The notes below the pieces were generated by a model. The model worked only from the letters and a program-made list of their open reading frames with translations. It did not search any database and was not told the origin of the DNA. The position numbers and the translations under genes are program-made. Positions 1 to 5,129 of a stretch of 6,078 bases of DNA are shown here, piece after piece; positions within the stretch are counted from its first letter, which is position 1, and the number at the start of each line of letters is the position of its first letter. The stretch is from an uncultured Collinsella sp. (GTDB lineage Bacteria; Actinomycetota; Coriobacteriia; Coriobacteriales; Coriobacteriaceae), in contig CABUQY010000090.1 in NCBI GenBank assembly GCA_902493915.1, positions 1-6,078 on the forward strand, given 5' to 3'.

Positions 1-507
1 CGCAGCTTCGAGGACATGCACTTTGTCTTTTTGCCGGGCAAGGATGAGGAATACGCCACCCGCCTCAAGACGCTCTTCGACGCCATGAAGCTCGAAAACG
101 TCACGGTTCTGGACTACGTGGACGATATGGCAGCCCTCATGCACGGCTGCGACCTGGCAATCCTCAAATCGGGCGGACTCACCGTCACCGAATGCCTATG
201 CGCGCATCTGCCGATGATCCTGCTGGGCAAATCATATGGTCAAGAAAAGGCCAACACCACCATGCTCACCGGAATGGGCGCCAGCATGCATGTCACCACC
301 GCACGAGAACTCATCGTAACCCTGCGCCATCTGCACGATCATCCCGAATCACTCAAAGCCCTACTCATCAACGGCGAAGTACTACGCCGCCCCCACGCAG
401 CCGAAGATATAGCCATCGCAACCATGGAGCTCGTAGGCAAACCCCAAAAGCGCAAACGAGCCTTCTGCCGCTTCTACTGGGGCGGAAAACCCGCGCATAT
501 CCGCTAG
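1..507 (+). CDS. MGDG synthase / GT28-family lipid glycosyltransferase, C-terminal part (5' truncated by the window)
   Basis: The reading frame is open from base 1, so the true start lies upstream; 168 codons are visible, ending in TAG at 505-507. The signature is the nucleotide-sugar binding loop KSGGLTVTE (visible residues about 56-64), followed by LPMILLGKSYGQEKANT. These match the GGxT-x2-E and PGQE-type motifs of the MurG/MGDG-synthase/UgtP superfamily. Such enzymes move a sugar from a UDP- or GDP-sugar onto diacylglycerol or another lipid at the inner face of the membrane, making glycolipids or lipoteichoic acid anchors. Only the C-terminal Rossmann half is present, so the acceptor-binding N-terminal half cannot be judged. 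The protein ends in a strongly basic, aromatic tail (KPQKRKRAFCRFYW), which could contact the membrane; that is inference. MurG itself is less likely because the YGQEKANT segment is closer to the glycolipid synthases. The gene converges on dut, with the palindromic elements lying between them. Confidence 0.85.
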   Translation, partial: RSFEDMHFVFLPGKDEEYATRLKTLFDAMKLENVTVLDYVDDMAALMHGCDLAILKSGGLTVTECLCAHLPMILLGKSYGQEKANTTMLTGMGASMHVTTARELIVTLRHLHDHPESLKALLINGEVLRRPHAAEDIAIATMELVGKPQKRKRAFCRFYWGGKPAHIR

Positions 508-527
508 CGTCTTAACGGCCGCTGCTC

Positions 528-595
528 GGCGGGAGCCGCCCATATATCATTCCATGCTCAAACATTCTCGCTTCGCAGGGCGCACTAATCCCGCC
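528..595 (+). repeat. Palindromic element copy 1, internally deleted
   Basis: Bases 541-576 repeat, with one 2-base length difference, the left half of copy 2 (611-644), including CATTCCATGCTCAAACATTC. The right half of the core (GCGAAACTGCGCGTGG) is missing and the sequence jumps to AGGGCGCAC. The outer arms still pair: GGCGGGA (528-534) with TCCCGCC (589-595), and CGCCC (537-541) with GGGCG (578-582), separated by an asymmetric 2/6-base bulge. It begins 20 bases after the glycosyltransferase stop codon and its last two bases overlap copy 2. I read it as a degenerate copy of the same family; the arm pairing is weaker evidence than in copies 2 and 3. Confidence 0.65.
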
Positions 596-696
596 CGTCC
601 GGGACTCACCCATATCATTCCATGCTCAAACATTCTCGCTTCGCTACGTTCGCTGCGAAACTGCGCGTGGAACGATTTGGGTGAGCCCCGGACGGG
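594..696 (+). repeat. Palindromic element copy 2, long hairpin
   Basis: Arms 594-622 and 668-696 are inverted repeats with 26 of 29 positions complementary. They enclose a 45-base asymmetric core (623-667) beginning TGCTCAAACATTCTCGC and ending GCGAAACTGCGCG. Within the core TTCGC (640-644) can pair with GCGAA (655-659). The core and the adjacent ATCATTCCA/TGGAACGAT pair are shared with copy 3, which lies in opposite orientation on this strand; the outer arm (CCCGTCCGGG-CTCACCC) is not. It is followed by a moderately T-rich GGCTTCTTGCTTG, so it could act as a terminator or a 3'-end stability element for the glycosyltransferase transcript. There is no transposase nearby. It may belong to a REP/MITE-like family; I cannot name it. 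Confidence 0.85.
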
Positions 697-732
697 AGGC
701 TTCTTGCTTGAAAACAAATTGAAATCCAACTA

Positions 733-779
733 GTAAGCCGGTGCGACAAAGGAGAAATCCCCTTGTCGCACCGGCTTAC
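733..779. terminator. Perfect 17-bp hairpin, possible bidirectional terminator
   Basis: GTAAGCCGGTGCGACAA (733-749) is perfectly complementary to 763-779. Inside it, after a small A/CC internal loop, GGA (751-753) pairs with TCC (758-760) around a GAAA loop (754-757), a GNRA-type tetraloop. It lies between two converging genes, where a shared terminator is expected. Neither side has a proper T-run. The minus-strand exit (TAGTTGGATTTCAATTTG) is more T-rich than the plus-strand exit (CAATTGATTAATG), so it may mainly end transcripts of the dut side. It shares no sequence with the palindromic elements around it. Confidence 0.55.
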
Positions 780-841
780 CAATTGATTAATGCTAACGGT
801 TACCAGCGAAGATACACGGTAGTTGCAAGCATGCAAACGCA

Positions 842-945
842 GCTCACCCGTGGGAGGGCCCTATATATCGTTCCACGCGCAGTTTCGCAGCGCAGCGAGA
901 ATGTTTGAGCATGGAATGATATATAGGGGCCTCCCACGGGTGAGC
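842..945 (-). repeat. Palindromic element copy 3, long hairpin just after dut
   Basis: Arms 842-875 and 912-945 pair at 32 of 34 positions. One of the two exceptions is a G/A-type difference at the same place as in copy 2 (ATCATTCCA against TGGAACGAT). The 36-base core (876-911), read on the minus strand, matches copy 2 except for a 9-base shorter middle. The outer arm, GCTCACCCGTGGGAGG then a CCCCTATATA stretch, differs from that of copy 2. The hairpin begins only five bases after the dut stop codon, in the sense direction of the dut transcript. The unpaired sequence after it on the minus strand (TGCGTTTGCATGC) is not a clear T-tract. A terminator or 3'-end stabiliser role is inference. Confidence 0.85.
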
Positions 946-950
946 GGACA

Positions 951-1394
951 TTACAATACGCCGCTAGAACCGAAACCGCCGACTCCTCGGTCGGTTTTAT
1001 CCAGTTCGTCTACCTCTATGAAGTTAACCGTGGGGACTTCTTGGATGACGAGTTGGGCTATGCGGTCGCCTTTGTTGATTTGGATGTTGTTGGAGGGGTC
1101 CAGGTTGATGAGGATAACCTTGAGTTCTCCTCGGTAGTGGGCGTCGATGAGGCCCGGCGTGTTGACTATAGACAGGCCCTGCTTGATGGCCAAGCCGCTG
1201 CGGGGCTGCACGAAGCCGGCGTAGCCATCGGGCAGGGCGATGACCAGCCCAGTAGAGACCAGACGGCGTTCGAAGGGCTTCAGGACGCAGTCCTCGTTGG
1301 AGCGCAGATCCAAGCCGGCATCGGTGGGATGGGCGTATTTGGGAAGCTCGACGGTGGGGTCGAGACGCTTTATGTTGACGGTAATGTTGGGCAT
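951..1394 (-). CDS. dut: dUTP diphosphatase (dUTPase), trimeric type
   Basis: Hydrolyses dUTP to dUMP and pyrophosphate, keeping uracil out of DNA and supplying dUMP for thymidylate synthesis; cytosolic, normally a homotrimer with active sites shared between subunits. The 147-residue length is usual. All five family motifs are present: DAGLD (25-29), PRSG (64-67), NTPGLIDAHYRGEL (78-91, with D84 as the expected catalytic-water aspartate and Y87 as the uracil-site tyrosine), KGDRIAQLVI (108-117), and the glycine-rich C-terminal arm RGVGGFGSSG (136-145). The ATG is four bases after the nrdR stop codon. A good Shine-Dalgarno, AAGGTGA (1405-1399 on the minus strand), contains that TGA stop, so translation is probably coupled to nrdR. 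dut is the last gene of the minus-strand cluster and runs into palindromic copy 3. Confidence 0.97.
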   Translation of the reverse strand: MPNITVNIKRLDPTVELPKYAHPTDAGLDLRSNEDCVLKPFERRLVSTGLVIALPDGYAGFVQPRSGLAIKQGLSIVNTPGLIDAHYRGELKVILINLDPSNNIQINKGDRIAQLVIQEVPTVNFIEVDELDKTDRGVGGFGSSGVL

Positions 1395-1398
1395 GGAA

Positions 1399-1842
1399 TC
1401 ACCTTAGCTTGTCGAGCTCTTGCAGAAACTCATCGACGTCTTTGAAATCGCGGTAAACCGAGGCAAAGCGGATGTACGCCACCTTGTCGATCTTGGCCAA
1501 GCGCTTGAGCACCATGTCACCCAACTCATGCGACGTGACGGCCGTCAGCGTGCGAGAGCGCAGCTCGACCTCGATGTCGTCGATAATCTCATTGAGCTTC
1601 TTAGTGTCGATATCACGCTTGATGGTGGCGCGCATCAAGCCGACGAGCAGCTTATTGCGATCGAACCGCTGCTTAGTTCCGTCCGACTTAATGACCTCAA
1701 TTGGGTCTTCGCATCGCTCGAACGTTGTAAAGCGGTAGTTACACGAGCAACATTCGCGACGGCGCTTAATGGTGTTATTTGACTCCTGCATACGGGAATC
1801 AACGACGCGGGTATGTGCCTTGCCGCATTTGGGACAGCGCAT
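1399..1842 (-). CDS. nrdR: Transcriptional repressor NrdR
   Basis: NrdR is the (d)ATP-sensing repressor that binds NrdR boxes in front of ribonucleotide reductase genes. The 147-residue protein has the full family architecture. An N-terminal zinc ribbon carries CPKC (C3, C6) and C31/C34, with the characteristic RRRECCSCNYRFTTFE block (27-42). An ATP-cone follows from about residue 48 to 137, with KSDGTKQRFDRNKL at its start. The start is fixed by a strong Shine-Dalgarno, AAGAGGAGG, ending four bases before ATG, and by the initial MRCPKC that begins nearly all NrdR proteins. It lies 51 bp after the LysM gene and 4 bp before dut, all in one direction. No NrdR box is seen in this window, so its targets lie elsewhere. 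A 12-bp inverted repeat covers its start codon (see that entry). Confidence 0.97.
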   Translation of the reverse strand: MRCPKCGKAHTRVVDSRMQESNNTIKRRRECCSCNYRFTTFERCEDPIEVIKSDGTKQRFDRNKLLVGLMRATIKRDIDTKKLNEIIDDIEVELRSRTLTAVTSHELGDMVLKRLAKIDKVAYIRFASVYRDFKDVDEFLQELDKLR

Positions 1843-1880
1843 GGTACCTCCTCTTAAACGATAACAAGGGTACCATGCGC
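1837..1880 (-). promoter_or_regulatory. Inverted repeat sequestering the nrdR start codon and part of its ribosome binding site
   Basis: GCGCATGGTACC (1837-1848) and GGTACCATGCGC (1869-1880) are perfect 12-bp inverted repeats separated by 20 bases. On the minus-strand transcript the 3' arm contains the nrdR AUG and the last two G residues of the AGGAGG ribosome binding site, while the rest of that site is in the loop. A folded leader would therefore limit nrdR translation unless opened. There is no U-tract, so it is not a simple terminator. The repeat is seen directly; the regulatory role is inference. Confidence 0.5.
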
Positions 1881-1893
1881 AGCGCGATAATGA

Positions 1894-2346
1894 TTACGAA
1901 CGAGCGGGAACCTTAAGATGCGCACCGGCGGCGAGCGAACCATGCTCCAGATGATTGACACTACGAATCATGTCGGAAGTCTCTTGCGTGGAAAGGCCTT
2001 CGATTGGATATTCCTCGGCAAGCGACCAAAGAGAATCGCCAGGCTGAACGCGAATGGTCTCGTAGGTAACATTGGAAACGGACTCGGCATACGCGGCGTG
2101 ACGAGCGCTAAAGACCGACGTAGCGAGGACAAAGAAGAGCGTAAGCGCAACGGCAACGGCGACAATCGTCGGAACCTTCAGGGCAACGCGAGCCGCCGCG
2201 ACTACAGCTTGCTGATTGCGAGCAGGCTTTACGGTCAAAGGCTGAAAGCCGGAGCGGCCGCCCTGAACAACCGTAAAAGTGGGTTCTGCAGGCGTCTCGA
2301 GCTTAAGGGCGAGGTTTCCCTGGACCATATTCGTTGCGTTCATCAT
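1894..2346 (-). CDS. LysM-domain membrane protein, probable SOS division suppressor (YneA/Rv2719c-like)
   Basis: A 150-residue protein with a poorly conserved cytoplasmic N-terminus, one transmembrane segment at about 58-79 (PTIVAVAVALTLFFVLATSV), and an external LysM peptidoglycan-binding domain at about 95-147 (YETIRVQPGDSLWSLAEEY to AGAHLKVP). The same topology and the same position, divergent from lexA, are known for Bacillus YneA and mycobacterial Rv2719c, damage-induced proteins that delay septation. The function here rests on that comparison; overall sequence similarity could not be tested. Two ATG codons are adjacent (2346 and 2343). The ribosome binding site GAGAGGAG is three bases from the first and six from the second, so the second may be preferred. 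No catalytic hydrolase domain is visible, and the segment before the membrane helix is too long for a simple signal peptide. Confidence 0.85.
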   Translation of the reverse strand: MMNATNMVQGNLALKLETPAEPTFTVVQGGRSGFQPLTVKPARNQQAVVAAARVALKVPTIVAVAVALTLFFVLATSVFSARHAAYAESVSNVTYETIRVQPGDSLWSLAEEYPIEGLSTQETSDMIRSVNHLEHGSLAAGAHLKVPARS

Positions 2347-2413
2347 GTTCTCCTCTCGCGTGTTTTGCTGAGAACAGTTTTATCAAGCCGCGCGGACAAA
2401 AATGTCTAGCGCG

Positions 2414-2427
2414 AGAACGAATGTTCG
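2414..2427. promoter_or_regulatory. LexA (SOS) box 1
   Basis: GAAC-GAAT-GTTC at 2415-2426 is a perfect 4-4-4 palindrome of the Gram-positive LexA operator type (GAAC-N4-GTTC). It lies at the predicted start point of the divergent LysM transcript. The base before GAAC is A rather than the preferred C; the base after GTTC is G as in the consensus. Confidence 0.85.
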
Positions 2428-2433
2428 GTTATT

Positions 2434-2461
2434 ATTATCTTCGAACAGTTGTTCCTGTCAA
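2434..2461 (-). promoter_or_regulatory. Sigma-70-type promoter of the LysM-nrdR-dut cluster
   Basis: On the minus strand a perfect -35 hexamer TTGACA (2461-2456) is followed after 16 bases by GATAAT (2439-2434), five of six matches to the -10 consensus. LexA box 2 fills 14 of the 16 spacer bases. Transcription would begin near 2427, inside or at the edge of box 1, leaving a leader of about 80 bases before the LysM start. Bound LexA would directly block polymerase. Confidence 0.7.
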
Positions 2462-2468
2462 GCAAAAT
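2440..2468 (+). promoter_or_regulatory. Possible lexA promoter (weak match)
   Basis: TTCGAA (2440-2445) and CAAAAT (2463-2468) are separated by 17 bases and would start transcription near 2475, within box 3 and about 30 bases before the lexA ATG. Both hexamers are poor matches, so this is a tentative placement. Upstream TATTAT sequences (2430-2438) have no recognisable -35 partner. Confidence 0.3.
2442..2455. promoter_or_regulatory. LexA (SOS) box 2
   Basis: C-GAAC-AGTT-GTTC-C, with the palindromic halves at 2443-2446 and 2451-2454. It lies within the spacer of the minus-strand promoter and overlaps the likely -35 area of the lexA promoter, so it is placed to silence both directions. Confidence 0.88.
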
Positions 2469-2469
2469 T

Positions 2470-2483
2470 CGAACATTTGTTTG
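2470..2483. promoter_or_regulatory. LexA (SOS) box 3, one mismatch
   Basis: C-GAAC-ATTT-GTTT-G differs from the consensus at one base (GTTT for GTTC), so it is probably a weaker site. It ends 23 bases before the lexA start codon, downstream of the probable lexA promoter. Confidence 0.75.
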
Positions 2484-2506
2484 ACATGGGTAGAGAGGAT
2501 GCCCTG

Positions 2507-3151
2507 ATGGCTCGCAAAATTACCAAGCGTCAGCAGCAAATTTACGACTTCATCAAGGAATATCAGCAAGAGAAGGGTTATCCGCCCAGCGTGCGCGAGA
2601 TGGCTTCTGCCGTGGGCCTTTCCTCCCCCAGCACCGTGCACGCCCACTTATCTGCCTTGGAGGCGCGCGGGCTGCTCAAGCGCGATGCCACCAAACCGCG
2701 CGCCCTGGAACTCTTTAACGAGGACGGCTCCTCTGTCTCAATTTCTAAATCTGACGAGCCCACCGCACCTCGCGGAACGGTCTCGCTACCGCTCGTTGGT
2801 CGCGTCGCGGCTGGGATCCCCATTCTGGCCGAGCAGAACATCGAAGACACTTTTACTATCCCGACCGAAATCGCCACCGATCAGGGTTCCTTTATCCTTG
2901 AGGTGCATGGGAGCTCAATGATCAATGTCGGCATCTTCAATGGCGATTACATCATCGTCCGTGAACAAAAGAGTGCCATGAATGGCGAAATTGTCGTGGC
3001 CATGATTGATGGTTCAGCGACCGTCAAAACGTTCTACAAGGAGCAGGGACGCGTACGCCTGCAGCCTGAGAATGACACCATGGAGCCTATCTATGCAACG
3101 AATCCCGTTATCTTGGGCAAAGTCGTCGGCTTGATGCGCCGGTTCTCGTAA
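2507..3151 (+). CDS. lexA: LexA repressor (SOS response, self-cleaving)
   Basis: LexA binds SOS boxes as a dimer and is inactivated by RecA-stimulated self-cleavage after DNA damage. The 214-residue protein has an N-terminal winged helix-turn-helix (about 1-70: KRQQQIYDFIKEY, then YPPSVREMASAVGLSSPSTVHAHLSALEARG), a linker, and a C-terminal S24 peptidase domain. The cleavage bond is Ala102-Gly103 in VGRVAAGIP. The expected catalytic pair is Ser137 (HGSSM) and Lys174 (ATVKTFY). I place the start at 2507 because GAGAGGA lies seven bases upstream and MARKITKRQQQIY is the typical LexA beginning. An in-frame ATG at 2486 and the frame reaching back to 2402 lack a ribosome binding site, and the latter would translate the operator region. 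The stop codon overlaps the next gene's ATG. Three LexA boxes upstream indicate autorepression. Confidence 0.97.
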   Translation: MARKITKRQQQIYDFIKEYQQEKGYPPSVREMASAVGLSSPSTVHAHLSALEARGLLKRDATKPRALELFNEDGSSVSISKSDEPTAPRGTVSLPLVGRVAAGIPILAEQNIEDTFTIPTEIATDQGSFILEVHGSSMINVGIFNGDYIIVREQKSAMNGEIVVAMIDGSATVKTFYKEQGRVRLQPENDTMEPIYATNPVILGKVVGLMRRFS

Positions 3152-3855
3152 TGCAAAAACGCATCACCATCTTTGATACCGTCCGCGGGTTTACGATGAT
3201 TTCAATGGCAGGTTTTCACGCTTGCTACGATCTCGCCTACCTGTACGGTTGGGATATGCCCTGGTTTACCCAGACTGTCTTTCAAGACATCTGGCGCGCC
3301 AGCATCAGCTGGGTATTTCTGTTTATCGCGGGTTGGATGTGCACCCTTTCGCGCAACAATATCAAACGTGCCGCCAAATACGGCTTAGCAGCACTCGTCG
3401 TCTGGTTGGCAACAACGCTTGTCTCAGTAGACGATTCGGTTAATTTTGGCATCATCTACTGCATGGCCGCATGTACCGGCATCGTGGCGTTGACCGATCC
3501 CGTCCTTAAGAGGATATCGGCGAGATGGGGCATGTCCCTATGCCTTGTGTTGTTCGCCCTCACCTGGAGCATCCCCAAAACAATCTACCCTGTCCCCTAC
3601 CTGGCGTGGCTGGGATTTCCGAGCCCTGGGTTTGTTTCAGGTGATTACTACCCCATCATCCCGTTTATCTTTATGTATCTTGCAGGATACTTCGCCGCAC
3701 ATATAGCGCAGGGAATCGATAAGACCGTCCCTAGCTGGACCTACGCCAACCCCCTACCGGCGCTCGCCAGCCTTGGACGTCACGCACTCCCCTTTTATCT
3801 GCTGCATCAGCCCATCATACTGGGCATTTTGGAGCTCGCCTACTCGGTGCGATAA
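3151..3855 (+). CDS. DUF1624 / heparan-alpha-glucosaminide N-acetyltransferase-like membrane protein
   Basis: A 234-residue integral membrane protein with roughly seven hydrophobic segments (about 12-32, 50-66, 76-93, 98-114, 127-141, 167-187, 213-230). The N-terminal FDTVRGFTMISMAGFHACYDLAY and the C-terminal LGRHALPFYLLHQPIIL are the conserved ends of the DUF1624/HGSNAT_cat family, related to YeiB-like and acyltransferase-3 membrane acyltransferases. His23 and His219 are candidate functional histidines. The substrate is unknown; an acyl transfer to a cell-envelope sugar or lipid is inferred from the family. The ATG overlaps the lexA TAA by one base (TAATG) and no Shine-Dalgarno is visible in the end of lexA, so it is probably translated by reinitiation and is SOS-regulated along with lexA. 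Its last 16 bases overlap the convergent end of hflX. Confidence 0.8.
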   Translation: MQKRITIFDTVRGFTMISMAGFHACYDLAYLYGWDMPWFTQTVFQDIWRASISWVFLFIAGWMCTLSRNNIKRAAKYGLAALVVWLATTLVSVDDSVNFGIIYCMAACTGIVALTDPVLKRISARWGMSLCLVLFALTWSIPKTIYPVPYLAWLGFPSPGFVSGDYYPIIPFIFMYLAGYFAAHIAQGIDKTVPSWTYANPLPALASLGRHALPFYLLHQPIILGILELAYSVR

Positions 3856-5129
3856 CGCTCGAGCCGCGGCGCAATACGAGCCGGCAGCTTCGCCACAATA
3901 CGAACGCCATCCTCGAGATATTCCTCGTGCAAAAGGGTTCCCTGCTCATGCACCAGCGTGATGAGGGCGCCCTCGCGATACGGGATATCAGCAGAGAGCA
4001 ACACATCGGTGGCAGCCGCCTCGCGAGCAATGCGATCGACGAGATCGTCGAGCCCCTCGCCCGTTTGGGCCGAGAACAGAACGGCCTCGGGATAGCGACG
4101 ACGGAAGCTCAGTCGATCAACGCTATCGAGAAGATCGATTTTATTGAATACGGTCAGCGTTAAACGCTCTCCAGCGCCGATCTCATCAAGCACGCGGTCG
4201 ACAGCCTCCAGCTGTCGCTCATAGTCCTCGTCAGACGCATCTACGACTTTGAGAATTAGATCGGCACCCAACACCTCGGACAGCGTCGATTTAAAGGCAT
4301 CGACCAAACCATGCGGCAGCTTTTGAATAAAGCCGACGGTATCGGTGATCGTCATGCCGCGACCGCCGGGCAGGTGATACGAACGCGTCGTCGGGTCGAG
4401 CGTAGCAAACAGCTTGTCCTGCGAAAGTACCGTAGAGCCGGTCAGGCGATTGAGCAACGTCGATTTACCGGCATTGGTATAACCGGCTAACGCGACGCGA
4501 AACGCCGGTGACTCAATGCGACTCTTGGACTGGACATCGCGACGCTGTTCAACCTGCTTAAGCTCACGACGAAGCGCGGCAATCTTATTGCGAATCAAGC
4601 GACGGTCAACCTCGAGCTGGCTTTCACCCTGGCCAAAGCGCGAACCGATGCCGCCGCGCGTCTGCTCCTTGGCAAGATGGCTCCACATGCCACGCAGACG
4701 AGGCAACAGATATTGAAGCTGTGCCAGCTGTACCTGAAGGCGTCCCTCACGCGTCTGAGCATGCAGGCCAAAGATATCCAAGATCAGTGCCGTACGATCG
4801 ATAATCTTTACCGGCTCGCCCACGGCTTTCTCCAAATAGGATTGCTGCGAGGGCGTCAGGTCGTCGTCAAAGATAACAACATCGGCATCCATGCGATGCA
4901 CCAGGCCGCACAGCTCTTCAACCTTACCGGAACCGATAAACGATTTAGGATACGGCTTTACCAAACGCTGAGACAAGCGCGCCACGCACCGGGCACCAGC
5001 CGTATGGGCAAGGCGCTCCAGCTCGTCAAGCGATCGATCGAGCGGCCATGCATTGTCGCGCCATTCAACACCAACCAAAATGGCACGCTCAGGCTCGGGT
5101 GCCGTGGAAACAAGAGGAAAACGAGCCAT
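3840..5129 (-). CDS. hflX: GTPase HflX, ribosome-splitting / rescue factor
   Basis: HflX is a ribosome-associated GTPase that splits stalled or hibernating 70S particles, notably under heat and antibiotic stress. The 429-residue protein has the family order. The N-terminal HflX domain holds FIGSGKVEEL (64-73). A coiled linker carries QTREGRLQVQLAQLQY and GGIGSRFGQGESQLEVDRR (159-177). The G domain follows with G1 GYTNAGKST (216-224), the G2 region FATLDPTTR (241-249), G3 DTVGFI (263-268), G4 NKID (329-332) and G5 SAQTGEG (353-359). A short C-terminal domain runs from about 375. The glycine-rich linker loop reads SRFGQGES where the common form is TRGPGET, a mild variation. Its ATG overlaps the miaA stop (TAATG), with GAGG seven bases upstream, so the two are co-translated. 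No terminator fits after the stop codon because the converging acyltransferase overlaps it. Confidence 0.97.
   Translation of the reverse strand: MARFPLVSTAPEPERAILVGVEWRDNAWPLDRSLDELERLAHTAGARCVARLSQRLVKPYPKSFIGSGKVEELCGLVHRMDADVVIFDDDLTPSQQSYLEKAVGEPVKIIDRTALILDIFGLHAQTREGRLQVQLAQLQYLLPRLRGMWSHLAKEQTRGGIGSRFGQGESQLEVDRRLIRNKIAALRRELKQVEQRRDVQSKSRIESPAFRVALAGYTNAGKSTLLNRLTGSTVLSQDKLFATLDPTTRSYHLPGGRGMTITDTVGFIQKLPHGLVDAFKSTLSEVLGADLILKVVDASDEDYERQLEAVDRVLDEIGAGERLTLTVFNKIDLLDSVDRLSFRRRYPEAVLFSAQTGEGLDDLVDRIAREAAATDVLLSADIPYREGALITLVHEQGTLLHEEYLEDGVRIVAKLPARIAPRLERYRTE

Noticed and set aside
547..836. Minus-strand open frames of 60 and 73 codons across the palindromic repeats
   Set aside because: Both are translations of the repeat itself; the phrase FHAQFRS and MFEHGMI recurs in the frame at 823-1137 because the same DNA repeat is read again. 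No ribosome binding site and no independent coding signal were seen.
781..841. Search for a tRNA, small RNA or promoter between the hairpin and copy 3
   Set aside because: Only a short TTGCA/TGCAA inverted repeat (823-836) is present; nothing else recognisable.
528..945. CRISPR array or insertion sequence
   Set aside because: Three palindromic copies in mixed orientation with unequal spacing are not a CRISPR array, and there is no transposase frame or target-site duplication that I can identify.
823..1137. 104-codon plus-strand frame
   Set aside because: It begins in the repeat and runs antisense through the end of dut, whose five conserved motifs show which strand is coding.
2372..2383. 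Possible fourth LexA box in the LysM leader (GAAC-AGTT-TTAT)
   Set aside because: Only one half-site is present and it breaks the 28-bp spacing; a chance GAAC is sufficient explanation.
2481..2486. TTGACA as a plus-strand -35 element for lexA
   Set aside because: A -10 element at the right distance would fall on the lexA start codon, and no such element is present.
2402..2506. N-terminal extension of LexA by 35 residues
   Set aside because: It would translate all three LexA boxes, lacks a ribosome binding site, and the typical LexA N-terminus starts at 2507 with a well-spaced GAGAGGA.
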